DNA of 36,769 nucleotides from Candidatus Atribacteria bacterium. Lineage in GTDB: Bacteria > Atribacterota > Phoenicimicrobiia > Phoenicimicrobiales > Phoenicimicrobiaceae. Below are positions 1 to 7,463 of this stretch, piece by piece. Below the pieces are notes generated by a model. The model was not told the origin of the DNA, ran no database searches, and saw nothing but the letters and a program-made list of their open reading frames with translations. The stretch is taken from positions 1 through 36,769 of the forward strand of contig DSEL01000153.1 of NCBI GenBank assembly GCA_011056645.1. Direction: 5' to 3'. Position numbers and translations under genes: made by a program. The first letter of the stretch is position 1. Each line of letters begins with the position of its first letter.

Positions 1-146
1 ATTTTTTACTATAAACTTCTAAATAATTTCCACTTTATAATTGTAGAATGTTGCACCTTTTCAAATCTTTCATTTTGTTTTTAAAGACTTAAAGAACTCT
101 TTTATTTTACATTATATATTTTCTATATTTTTAAAGCAAATTTCTC
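1..146. other. AT-rich non-coding left edge
   Basis: No convincing gene, RNA or terminator was seen here. The stretch is strongly AT-rich with T-runs. Together with 147-318 it makes a gene-free left edge of just over 300 bases, and the only recognisable content is the eroded fragment starting near 147. Confidence 0.5.
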
Positions 147-240
147 TTGTGCGTTGTCCAGGACATACTATACAATTTTTAAATTATGGTTATTCTTAGT
201 ATATCAGAGTATGCCAGAAAAATATTAAAATTATCAGAAA
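147..240 (+). pseudogene. Eroded gene fragment, inverted copy of the fragment at the right edge
   Basis: This stretch is homologous to the minus strand at 36646-36563. Over the first 62 bases 56 are identical and all six differences are transitions. Read as protein it gives VRCPGHTIQFLNYGYS, then an in-frame TAG, then YI. A 10-base insertion near 208-217 breaks the frame, after which similarity resumes with more transitions. The right-hand copy has no stop at these points. The 9-mer TGGACACCA follows at 277-285, at nearly the same distance as in the right-hand copy, which suggests the homology once extended further. The protein family is not recognised. A 64-codon frame starting at 186 lies within this degenerate stretch and is probably not a gene. 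Confidence 0.75.
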
Positions 241-318
241 GACTTTTTATTCTCGCTAAGGGTACCCTTAATAAGTTGGACACCAGGTATAAAGAATGCT
301 TCTTCTTAATCGGTACGC

Positions 319-579
319 CTAAGTTCTCCCCAATCTTTCCCATCTTTTTTCCGAAATATCTTTTTTACCTATTTCGATAAATTCGTCAATGATCTTTTGT
401 TGCAATATTTTTTCCATCACCAGATTTTTAGAGATCTTTATTTGATGTCTAAATCCATTGGCAGGATAATCATTTTTAAAAGCAAGGACATTAATGCTGT
501 TGTCATCATAAAACACTTTAATCTCATAATTATTTTTCTCAAAAGAATAAGATATTTGTTTATATAAATACATTCCCAT
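319..579 (-). CDS. Small hypothetical protein (86 aa)
   Basis: I do not recognise this family. The open frame can be extended upstream to 675, but that would bury it in the next gene. The ATG at 579 has GGAGG at 591-595 on the coding strand, 11 bases upstream, so the short form starting MGMYLYKQISYSF is preferred. The protein is charged, with no signal peptide or membrane segment. The N-terminal half looks beta-rich and the C-terminal half is helical and lysine-rich, ending in RWERLGRT. It lies 22 bases after the 72-residue gene on the same strand and was probably co-transcribed with it. It sits next to the eroded fragment at the left edge, so an accessory origin is possible. Confidence 0.45.
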   Translation of the reverse strand: MGMYLYKQISYSFEKNNYEIKVFYDDNSINVLAFKNDYPANGFRHQIKISKNLVMEKILQQKIIDEFIEIGKKDISEKRWERLGRT

Positions 580-601
580 AATTTCTTCATCCTCCACGAT
601 T

Positions 602-820
602 TTATAACTTAAATTCTTCAGGTTCTGCGCTTTTATAACTATCCTGACAGCCTTTAAATGCCTGGTTAATGGCATCCCACATTTTCCTTAATTGTTTTTC
701 ATCCCAGTTGTACATTCGTTTATTGGAACATTGGGATAAACCTCGAAAACTGTCCAGAACTCTTCTAACTCTTCTTTCAGCCACCCGCTTAAAGCGTTGT
801 TCTTTCGTTTCACCTTTCAT
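602..820 (-). CDS. Small basic hypothetical protein (72 aa)
   Basis: A short gene with a strong ribosome binding site: AGGAGG, then a few bases to the ATG at 820. The product is basic at its N-terminus (KEQRFKRVAERRVRRVL), followed by SFRGLSQCSNKRMYNW and a helical segment rich in Asp and Glu. The pattern of an Arg-rich helix, an LSQCSN turn and a predicted final helix resembles small conserved proteins found on plasmids, phages and genomic islands of Gram-positive bacteria and archaea. I cannot name a function. The Arg-rich helix could bind nucleic acid, but that is inference. It is first in a two-gene minus-strand unit with the 86-residue gene downstream. Confidence 0.6.
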   Translation of the reverse strand: MKGETKEQRFKRVAERRVRRVLDSFRGLSQCSNKRMYNWDEKQLRKMWDAINQAFKGCQDSYKSAEPEEFKL

Positions 821-1121
821 ATAATACCTCCTAATAGTTACAGTATTTATTATTTAATATACACAAAAAAAGCTGTGATGTCAATCATTATATCATAAAT
901 AATGATGATAAAAAAATAAGATAGGGAGATAGTTCGATTGACATAGTTAGTTTATTCTCTTATAATAAAATGAGGTGATTTTATATAAAGAAACTCAAGT
1001 TAAGAAGCTGTACAGGGTATTAACATATTGCTAATAGGAATTAACCAAAGTAATACCTTTTAATGTGATCAGGATAAAGCATTTTTTTGAATTCAATATA
1101 TAGGGCAAGTGGAAAAAGTAA
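821..1121. other. Intergenic region between divergent units
   Basis: About 300 bases between the divergent small-gene unit and the Ca2+ ATPase gene. It holds an 8-bp inverted repeat (884-891 and 899-906, 7-base loop), the strong promoter at 938-966, and a GAGGTG ribosome-binding-like motif at 972-977 with no good start codon in place. The GTG within that motif would open a 19-codon frame (975-1034), probably a remnant and not a gene. Confidence 0.5.
938..966 (+). promoter_or_regulatory. Consensus sigma-70-type promoter for the Ca2+ ATPase
   Basis: TTGACA at 938-943 and TATAAT at 961-966 are separated by exactly 17 bases. Both hexamers match the consensus perfectly. This would leave a 5' leader of about 150 bases before the ATPase start. 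Strong candidate by sequence only. Confidence 0.75.
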
Positions 1122-3827
1122 ATGAAAAAAACTTATCAGCAGTCTATTGACGAGATTGTTAAATATAATAAAACTGATTTAAAAACAGGGTTGTCCTCAG
1201 CTGAAGTAGAAAAGCGATTGGATGAGATAGGGCTCAATCAATTAGAGGAAAAGAAAGGCCGCACTCTATGGGATATGTTTTTGGGTCAATTTAAAGATGT
1301 TCTAGTGCTTATTTTACTTATTTCCGCTTTAGTATCATTTATTTTAGGGGAAGTTAGTGATGCTATTGTTATTACCATCATCTTAATTTTAAATGCCACT
1401 CTAGGGGTAGTCCAGGAGTATAAAGCAGAGAAGTCATTAGCAGCATTAAAGAAACTGACCACACCAAATGCTTTGGTAATAAGAAATGGAAAACAGGTAA
1501 AGATTAAAGCTGCTCAATTAGTGCCGGGTGATATTGTTCTTTTGGAATCTGGTGACCACATACCCGCTGACCTTCGCCTTACCTGGGTAACTAACTTTAA
1601 AATACAAGAGGCTATCCTAACCGGCGAATCAGTACCTGTTGAGAAAAAAAGTGACTTAATAGATAAAGAAGGTCTTTCTATTGGTGATCAGAATAATCTG
1701 GCTTTTATGGGGACTTCAGTTATCTCCGGAAGGGGTAGAGGGATTGTAGTAAATACAGGGATGAAAACAGAGATGGGTCAGATTGCAAAAATGTTAGAAG
1801 AACAAAAACAAGAAGAAACTCCACTACAAAAAAAATTAAACCAAGTTGGTAAAAAACTAGGTTTAATTATCTTGATGGTAGTGGCATTTGTAGTTTTGTT
1901 AGGTTATTTACGCGGTATTGAATTCTTTGAGATGTTTCTTGTGGGAATTTCTCTGGCTGTTGCCGCCGTACCGGAAGGGTTGCCTGCAGTGGTAACGATT
2001 GTGTTAGCACTTGGAGTACAAAGAATGATAAAAAAACACGTTATTGTCAGGCGTTTACCGGCGGTAGAAACCTTAGGCGCAACGACGGTTATTTGCTCTG
2101 ATAAAACCGGGACTTTAACTCAGAATCAAATGACAATAAGAAAATTAATTCTTCCGGAGAAAAATATCGAAGTAGAAGGAGAAGGTTATCTGCCGGATGG
2201 GAAATTTTATCAAACCGAGCAAGAAATTCTTCCTCAAACAGATCCGGATCTGTCCTTATTATTAAAAGGAGCAGCTCTCTGTAATAACGCCGAACTACAA
2301 AAGAATATTGATAATGATCAGTGGGAAATTATTGGTGATCCTACCGAAGGTGCTCTGGTAGTAACCGCCGCAAAAGCTGGTTATAATAAGAAAAAATTGG
2401 AAGAAGATTATCCTCGAGTGAATGAATTTCCCTTTGATTCAGATCGTAAACAAATGTCCACTATTCATCAGACAACCGATGGAAACCAAATTGTTTTTGT
2501 AAAGGGAGCTCCCGATCAAGTGTTAGATGGTTGTAAATATTATCAGAAAAATGGTAAGACAAAAGAGATGGGAGAATCCATAAAAAATAAGGTTTTATCT
2601 CAGAATAGAGAATTGGCACAGGAAGCATTACGGGTTTTAGCTGTGGCTTATAAATTAGTGGATATTAAGAAAATAGAAAATTCCCCTAGAATTAATGAAA
2701 TAAAAGATACTGAAAGTGAACTAATCTTTTTAGGATTAACAGCTATGATTGATCCGCCTCGTAAAGAGGCTATTGAATCAGTAAAAACCTGTCTTAGAGC
2801 CGGCATACATCCGATTATGATTACGGGAGATTATTCTCTTACTGCAAAAGCAATAGCGACCGAATTGGGTATTTACCGTTTAGGAGATGGAGTAATCACC
2901 GGGAATGATTTAGAAAAAATGTCTCAATCTGAATTAGAAAAGGCAGTGGGAAATACCACCATCTTTGCCCGGGTATCCCCACGTCATAAATGTCGTATTG
3001 TAAGTGCTTTACAGAAGAATAAACAAATAGTAGCCATGACCGGTGATGGAGTAAATGATGCACCAGCCCTAAAGGAATCGAATATCGGGATTGCCATGGG
3101 CATTACCGGAACAGATGTTAGCAAAGAAGCCTCCGATATGATCCTAACCGATGATAATTTTGCTTCTATAGTAAGTGCTGTTGAAGAAGGACGAAAGATT
3201 TATCAGAATATTAAAAAATTCATCCATTATTTGGTTTCCTGTAATCTAGGCGAAATAATTGCCATATCTGGTGCTATTTTAGTGGGATTACCTAGTCCAT
3301 TAATTCCTATTCAAATACTCTGGGTGAATTTGATTACCGATGGTTTGCCTGCTCTTGCCTTGGGTTTAGAACCTACAGAAGAAGACATTATGAGAAGACC
3401 GCCTCGCGACCCGAATAAAGGAATATTTTCGGGTAAAATGGGTTTTAATATCTTTTCTCAAGGTATTTTTATCGGATTTCTCACCTTAGGTGCTTTTTAC
3501 CTAGGTATTAGCTTTTATTCCCTGGATATTGCCAGAACGATGGCCTTTGCTACCCTTAGCTTTTCTCAATTGTCTCAATCACTAAACTCTCGCTCTGAAA
3601 AATTTTCTATTTTTAAAATAGGTTTATTTAGTAATCTTTATTTAATTATGGCTATTGTTATTTCCGGTTTCTTACAATTTATCGTAATTTCAATAGCTCC
3701 CGTGCAATTTATTTTTAAAACAGTTCCCTTAACTTTAAATCAATGCTGGATTATTATTATTTTATCTTTATCTCCGATATTATATGTTGAACTTCTTAAG
3801 CTAATGAAGCTCACTTATAAAAAATAA
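1122..3827 (+). CDS. Calcium-transporting P-type ATPase (type IIA, SERCA/PacL-like)
   Basis: ATP-driven pump expected to export Ca2+ across the cytoplasmic membrane. Length (901 aa) is normal for bacterial type IIA pumps. Domains in order are the N-terminal cation-ATPase domain, the actuator domain with TGES at 167-170, the phosphorylation site DKTGT with Asp327, and the hinge MTGDGVNDAP. Transport residues match both SERCA calcium sites: VPEGLP in M4 (Glu285), NLGE in M5 (Asn708, Glu711) and NLITD in M6 (Asn736, Thr739, Asp740). This pattern argues for Ca2+ rather than Na+/K+ specificity, which is a family-level inference. The ribosome binding site (AAGTGGAAAAAG) is weak despite the strong promoter upstream. 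The gene runs convergently into the PAC2 gene with only 25 bases between, and no terminator hairpin is seen there. Confidence 0.93.
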   Translation: MKKTYQQSIDEIVKYNKTDLKTGLSSAEVEKRLDEIGLNQLEEKKGRTLWDMFLGQFKDVLVLILLISALVSFILGEVSDAIVITIILILNATLGVVQEYKAEKSLAALKKLTTPNALVIRNGKQVKIKAAQLVPGDIVLLESGDHIPADLRLTWVTNFKIQEAILTGESVPVEKKSDLIDKEGLSIGDQNNLAFMGTSVISGRGRGIVVNTGMKTEMGQIAKMLEEQKQEETPLQKKLNQVGKKLGLIILMVVAFVVLLGYLRGIEFFEMFLVGISLAVAAVPEGLPAVVTIVLALGVQRMIKKHVIVRRLPAVETLGATTVICSDKTGTLTQNQMTIRKLILPEKNIEVEGEGYLPDGKFYQTEQEILPQTDPDLSLLLKGAALCNNAELQKNIDNDQWEIIGDPTEGALVVTAAKAGYNKKKLEEDYPRVNEFPFDSDRKQMSTIHQTTDGNQIVFVKGAPDQVLDGCKYYQKNGKTKEMGESIKNKVLSQNRELAQEALRVLAVAYKLVDIKKIENSPRINEIKDTESELIFLGLTAMIDPPRKEAIESVKTCLRAGIHPIMITGDYSLTAKAIATELGIYRLGDGVITGNDLEKMSQSELEKAVGNTTIFARVSPRHKCRIVSALQKNKQIVAMTGDGVNDAPALKESNIGIAMGITGTDVSKEASDMILTDDNFASIVSAVEEGRKIYQNIKKFIHYLVSCNLGEIIAISGAILVGLPSPLIPIQILWVNLITDGLPALALGLEPTEEDIMRRPPRDPNKGIFSGKMGFNIFSQGIFIGFLTLGAFYLGISFYSLDIARTMAFATLSFSQLSQSLNSRSEKFSIFKIGLFSNLYLIMAIVISGFLQFIVISIAPVQFIFKTVPLTLNQCWIIIILSLSPILYVELLKLMKLTYKK

Positions 3828-3852
3828 ACGAATTCATTTACCCTCATTATTA

Positions 3853-4713
3853 CTATAATTTATCAATCCCATGTTGTTTAAGCCATTCTTCAAACCCACC
3901 TTTTTCTTCAAAAAATTCTTTGTCATAATTTTCCTCTAACTTTTTTATCTGGGCAGCCAGCAAAGGTTGATTGTGAAGCAATTCATCTATCTTTTTTTCA
4001 AAATAAATACTCTTTATCACCAAATCGTTCAAGTCAAGATCTATTTTCAATATCTGCACCAGCTTCTCGGTAATTGCCTTTATCGCTTTGGGATTTCGGG
4101 TTTGGATATAAACTGGTATTTCTGCAACGAAAGTAGTCATTTCTATCCCTTTCTGGGGAGAAAGCTTGGTCAGTAAAGTAGTAAAGCTTGACGGACCCTG
4201 ATAATTAGTCCATCTAATTCCCATCTCTTTGAGTTCTGCTTTTTGCTTTATATCAGATACAGAAGCGGATATCCTTATTCCTCGGGTGTGAGGAGTTGGT
4301 CCAGCAACGCTTCCTACGAAATATATTTTTTTTACTCCAAATGCTTCAGCTATTTTAAAGATACAATTAGCATATTCGTTCCAGTTAAGATTCGGCTCTT
4401 TACCGGAAAATAAGATCAAATTATTCTTTTCCTCATAGAAAAATTCATTTTGAGGATATTGAAAGTCTATAATTAAACCATCTTGAATTTTGGTGTTAGG
4501 TCTGAATTGAGCTGCCTCATACATTGCTCCGGGAAAATTAAAAAGATAAAATCTCTGAGCGTCTATCTCAGCAAATCTGTTGAAATGTAGTTTAAATCTT
4601 AAATATTGGATAGTGCCAGTGGAGACATTTCCTCCATCCATCCAACCCGAAAAACCCATAACCATGATTGGATTTTTTAATCGCGGTCTGTGGTAAATTC
4701 TTAAGTTTTCCAT
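3853..4713 (-). CDS. PAC2 family protein (proteasome-assembly-chaperone-2-like)
   Basis: A 286-residue protein of the PAC2 family (formerly DUF75), shown by the N-terminal motif MVMGFSGWMDGGNVSTGT and by FVGSVAGPTPHTRGIRIS near the middle. The family is related to eukaryotic proteasome assembly chaperones and is common in archaea and some bacteria. Its bacterial role is not established, and no proteasome gene is present here. The C-terminus (about 235-286) is helical and charged. The start is supported by AAAGGGGG before the ATG at 4713. It is a single gene with its own likely promoter and points convergently at the ATPase gene. Confidence 0.88.
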   Translation of the reverse strand: MENLRIYHRPRLKNPIMVMGFSGWMDGGNVSTGTIQYLRFKLHFNRFAEIDAQRFYLFNFPGAMYEAAQFRPNTKIQDGLIIDFQYPQNEFFYEEKNNLILFSGKEPNLNWNEYANCIFKIAEAFGVKKIYFVGSVAGPTPHTRGIRISASVSDIKQKAELKEMGIRWTNYQGPSSFTTLLTKLSPQKGIEMTTFVAEIPVYIQTRNPKAIKAITEKLVQILKIDLDLNDLVIKSIYFEKKIDELLHNQPLLAAQIKKLEENYDKEFFEEKGGFEEWLKQHGIDKL

Positions 4714-4759
4714 TTCTATCCCCCTTTCTTTTTAAAGTAAAAATAAATTAAAAACCCTA

Positions 4760-4789
4760 TTATAAATATTTTATCATAATGAAGTAAAA
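4760..4789 (-). promoter_or_regulatory. Candidate promoter of the PAC2 gene
   Basis: On the minus strand TTTACT (4789-4784) lies 18 bases before TATAAT (4765-4760), about 45 bases upstream of the PAC2 start codon. The -10 is perfect and the -35 matches four of six. The AT-rich context lowers confidence. Confidence 0.4.
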
Positions 4790-4987
4790 TATCGAAACGC
4801 TATGTTTGGCAATAAATTGAGGTATTGCAATATCATAAAATTATTCAATACAGCTCTTTCTAATATGTCCGACAATGTAGATATATTAATTATCATAGTC
4901 AGGTGAGCTGAAAAAAGGGAGGCGAGAGGGGCATGACCAACAAGCAATCTTTCTTTATGTGTTTTCTCTGTGCTAAAAGATTAATCT

Positions 4988-5686
4988 TCATATTTCCATT
5001 TCTTTTTGATTTCTATCAATAAAGTTTTTTTTAGTTTGACAGTTAAAATATTTTTTCAGCAATATTTCCAATTCTTCTGTTGCTTTCATCACCTTTTCTT
5101 TATTAGTTTGGAATCCATCGATAGGAAAAAAGATATTTTTTGAATCTTCATCAATCTTACCAATATTTGATTGTCTCCAAATCCATCTTCTGGTTCTGAT
5201 TCTTTTCGCATCGGCGTAGACTAATTCTCCGTTATCTAAAATTTCCGCTCCCTCTTCTCCTAAAGGGATAAAAGTATCTCCCTTTTTGGAAAATCTTACC
5301 GCAATTTCTCCTTCTAAAGCATCTATGTCATGTGCCCCCATGGGTAGTATATATTTTAAAGAAATATAATTTACCAAATCTACCACAGGATTTATGGAAG
5401 GTAAAACATTACCCTTGGAGATTCTTTTTACCATCGCTTCCACTGAACTCAAAAATTTATTGGGGTTAAGATTTAGCTGAGTAAAAGCATCTCGATAGAG
5501 GAGGATCTCTGGATATTCTTTTAAATTTATCCCCGCAAGATTATTCTTGAGGTTGCTCATTTCTTTTTTCATTAGGTTATATATTTCGAGAGTGCTTTGC
5601 TGATTATTAATCTGCTTCCCTACGATAATACCAAAATATAAGTTTGGTAATTTTTTAAACACTTCATTGTATATTTTAAATTTCAT
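4988..5686 (-). CDS. B3/B4 tRNA-binding-domain protein (PheT-like editing domain)
   Basis: A 232-residue stand-alone protein with the B3/B4 fold found in the beta subunit of phenylalanyl-tRNA synthetase, where it edits mischarged tRNA. Telltale stretches are YPEILLYRDAFTQLN, the NYISLKYILPMGAHDID region and GELVYADAKRIRTRRWIWRQ. Free-standing B3/B4 proteins are widespread; a role in trans-editing or deacylation is proposed for some but unproven here. The start at 5686 has AAGGAG a few bases upstream. It follows the isochorismatase-like gene by 52 bases on the same strand, probably as an operon. The last 30 or so residues are Lys/Asn-rich and look poorly conserved. Confidence 0.85.
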   Translation of the reverse strand: MKFKIYNEVFKKLPNLYFGIIVGKQINNQQSTLEIYNLMKKEMSNLKNNLAGINLKEYPEILLYRDAFTQLNLNPNKFLSSVEAMVKRISKGNVLPSINPVVDLVNYISLKYILPMGAHDIDALEGEIAVRFSKKGDTFIPLGEEGAEILDNGELVYADAKRIRTRRWIWRQSNIGKIDEDSKNIFFPIDGFQTNKEKVMKATEELEILLKKYFNCQTKKNFIDRNQKEMEI

Positions 5687-5738
5687 AGTCAGTTCTCCTT
5701 AAAATACCTTACTTTTACAAATATCCAAACCGTAGTTT

Positions 5739-6320
5739 TTATTTTTTTAGAAATTCCTCGGTCTTTAAAATACGGGCATACCCTGCAGAAAGGGTCTGTG
5801 CCGAGGCTAATTTAATCTGCGCTTGATCTAACATGCCTAGATTTGGTGTACCGGTAGCATCGATAATAAAATCAACATAATAATCTCGGTCATGGGCTTC
5901 TCGAGCGGTAGATTCACAACAAAAGTTAGTCATGAACCCTACGATAACCACTTGGTTGACCTTTAATTTATTTAAAAGATCAGCTAAGTTGGTATTAAGA
6001 AAAGAATTATATCGATTTTTAATAATTTCAGGTGCGTTCTTAATTATAATGAGATCATCGATGTATTCTGCTTCTAATGATCCTTTTCTAAACCCTATTT
6101 TGCTTGTTTTTCCGTTAAAATCGTACATTCTACCGGCATCTGAGCCATCCGGATTATGTAAATGTCTAATATAAACTATAGGTAAATTTTTATTTTCAAA
6201 ATATTTGATTATTTTATTAATGTTTTTGATTACACTTTCACTATTATTTACTTTTAATCTAGAATGATTTAAAGAATAAACCTTTTGAGCGTCTATGACT
6301 AATAGAGCAATATTTTTCAT
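5739..6320 (-). CDS. Isochorismatase-family cysteine hydrolase
   Basis: A 193-residue alpha/beta hydrolase of the isochorismatase/nicotinamidase superfamily. The expected triad is visible: Asp10 in LLVIDAQ, Lys101 in EIIKNRYNSF, and Cys134 in GFMTNFCCESTARE. The cis-peptide motif before the catalytic Cys (GFMT) is also in place. A second Cys (135) replaces the usual Val. Substrate cannot be told from sequence; nicotinamide, ureidoacrylate-type amides or isochorismate-type ethers are the family's range. The start has a strong AAAGGAG site. It heads a minus-strand pair with the B3/B4-domain gene, with no obvious shared pathway. Confidence 0.88.
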   Translation of the reverse strand: MKNIALLVIDAQKVYSLNHSRLKVNNSESVIKNINKIIKYFENKNLPIVYIRHLHNPDGSDAGRMYDFNGKTSKIGFRKGSLEAEYIDDLIIIKNAPEIIKNRYNSFLNTNLADLLNKLKVNQVVIVGFMTNFCCESTAREAHDRDYYVDFIIDATGTPNLGMLDQAQIKLASAQTLSAGYARILKTEEFLKK

Positions 6321-6432
6321 TATTATCTCCTTTAGTGATAATATTATGATAATTGTTTAATTCATCTTTGAATTATATTATAATATAAATAAAGGCAATA
6401 ATCACCTTCTATTTTAATACTAACTTTAATAC

Positions 6433-6478
6433 AAGAAAAAAGACCTTTCCTGAGCTATCCCAATCGGGTATTTTTCTT
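6433..6478. promoter_or_regulatory. Stem-forming element upstream of the pilin-like gene
   Basis: AAGAAAAA (6433-6440) pairs perfectly with TTTTTCTT (6471-6478), and ACC/GGT (6443-6445 with 6467-6469) extends the stem inward after a small internal loop. It lies about 130 bases before the pilin-like gene. It matches no riboswitch class I know. It could be a leader structure, or a weak terminator read on either strand. Confidence 0.3.
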
Positions 6479-6607
6479 AAGGGGCTCTATAATACAAAAA
6501 TTTGGAAAGAATGAATGAAGAATTCATTTTCAAGAGAAAACGAAATTAAAGTTTATTTTTGCATCTAAATTTTACTAAACAGGAAAAAATCTGAGGAGGA
6601 GTTGCCG

Positions 6608-7036
6608 ATGAAAAATAAAAAGGGCTTTACCTTAATTTCATTATTAATAGTAGCCACACTTATCGGATTATCTGCCTTGATCGGGTTAAGATTCTATTCC
6701 GGTAATACTGGCTACCAGCAAGGAAAGACAGAAAATACCATTTTTCAGGAAAAGGCTAAAGACACTCTAGTGCAAGCTAATGCTGAAACCATTCAAAGCT
6801 TATTACAGGCAGCGCTTGCTGATGGAGATATCAATCGTAATGAGGCTGTAGAACTGGCTCAAAATGCCGGTTTGCAGAATCCTTATAATGAAGAGATGAT
6901 GAATACCTCAGAATGGTTTCCGGAGATGGCTGATACCCCTGGTGAAATTCAGATTACCTTACTGGAAAACACTTTTTATATTCAAGGATATGGAGCTGAT
7001 GGCTTACTTCTTGGTGTACTTACAGTAGAAAAATAA
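6608..7036 (+). CDS. Type IV pilin-like / pseudopilin protein
   Basis: A 142-residue protein with a class III prepilin leader: MKNKKG followed by FTLISLLIVATLIGLSALIG. Prepilin peptidase would cut between Gly6 and Phe7. Position +5 of the mature protein is Ser instead of the near-universal Glu, a feature seen in some minor pseudopilins that cap a filament. The rest is soluble and acidic, with no cysteines. GAGGAG six bases before the ATG at 6608 decides the start; a TTG two codons upstream is less likely. No pilus assembly genes are present in the window, so it depends on machinery elsewhere. A link to the adjacent efflux operon is not shown. Confidence 0.72.
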   Translation: MKNKKGFTLISLLIVATLIGLSALIGLRFYSGNTGYQQGKTENTIFQEKAKDTLVQANAETIQSLLQAALADGDINRNEAVELAQNAGLQNPYNEEMMNTSEWFPEMADTPGEIQITLLENTFYIQGYGADGLLLGVLTVEK

Positions 7037-7084
7037 TATAATAGATAAACATATCCGTCTCTATCTTAAAAGTAATAATTATCA

Positions 7085-7113
7085 TTGACAAGAAGTATCG
7101 ATTGTGATATTAA
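7085..7113 (+). promoter_or_regulatory. Candidate promoter of the AbrB-TolC-RND operon
   Basis: TTGACA (7085-7090) is followed after 17 bases by TATTAA (7108-7113), about 65 bases upstream of the regulator gene. The -35 is perfect and the -10 matches four of six positions. Confidence 0.5.
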
Positions 7114-7179
7114 TACCACAAGTATGAAAAATACTAAATATCCGATAAGTAGAACAATTCAGAAAAAAAGGAGAAAAAA

Positions 7180-7425
7180 ATGCATAATCATTCTGATTTA
7201 TATTTTACTACGGTTACTGTAGGGAAAAAAGGTCAAATTATTATTCCCGCAAAATTACGAAAAGAACTTTCAATTGCTCCCGAAGAACAATTAGTTATCC
7301 TTTCCGGCCTTCATCAGGAAGGTTTTGTGGTGTTAAAAACTCAGTCATTTATTGAAAGGCAGGAGAAGTTTAAAAAATTGACGGAACAATTATTTGGTGG
7401 AAATACCACTAGTACGAAAGTATAA
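7180..7425 (+). CDS. AbrB/SpoVT-family DNA-binding protein
   Basis: An 81-residue protein with a swapped-hairpin AbrB-type DNA-binding domain: TVGKKGQIIIPAKLRKEL, residues about 13-30, then hydrophobic strands ending around residue 52. Such proteins bind DNA as dimers and act as transition-state regulators or as antitoxins. No toxin gene is adjacent: the next gene, 38 bases on, encodes a TolC channel. That makes it the likely local regulator of the efflux operon. The start has an AAAAAGGAG ribosome binding site, and a candidate promoter lies about 65 bases upstream. Confidence 0.85.
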   Translation: MHNHSDLYFTTVTVGKKGQIIIPAKLRKELSIAPEEQLVILSGLHQEGFVVLKTQSFIERQEKFKKLTEQLFGGNTTSTKV

Positions 7426-7463
7426 AAACAGTTGAAAAATAAAGAAAACAAGGAGTGATGAAA

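Noticed and set aside
186-380. 64-codon plus-strand open frame at the left edge
   Set aside because: It runs through the degenerate fragment and the end of the minus-strand small gene, has no ribosome binding site and a low-complexity tail.
6442-6470. tRNA-like GATAGCTCAG on the minus strand
   Set aside because: Only a D-arm-like string; no acceptor stem, anticodon arm or T-loop around it.
6433-6480. Known riboswitch (c-di-GMP, preQ1, fluoride types) before the pilin-like gene
   Set aside because: None of the conserved core motifs of these classes was found.
7180-7425. AbrB-type protein as antitoxin of a toxin-antitoxin pair
   Set aside because: No toxin-like gene lies adjacent; the next gene encodes a TolC channel.
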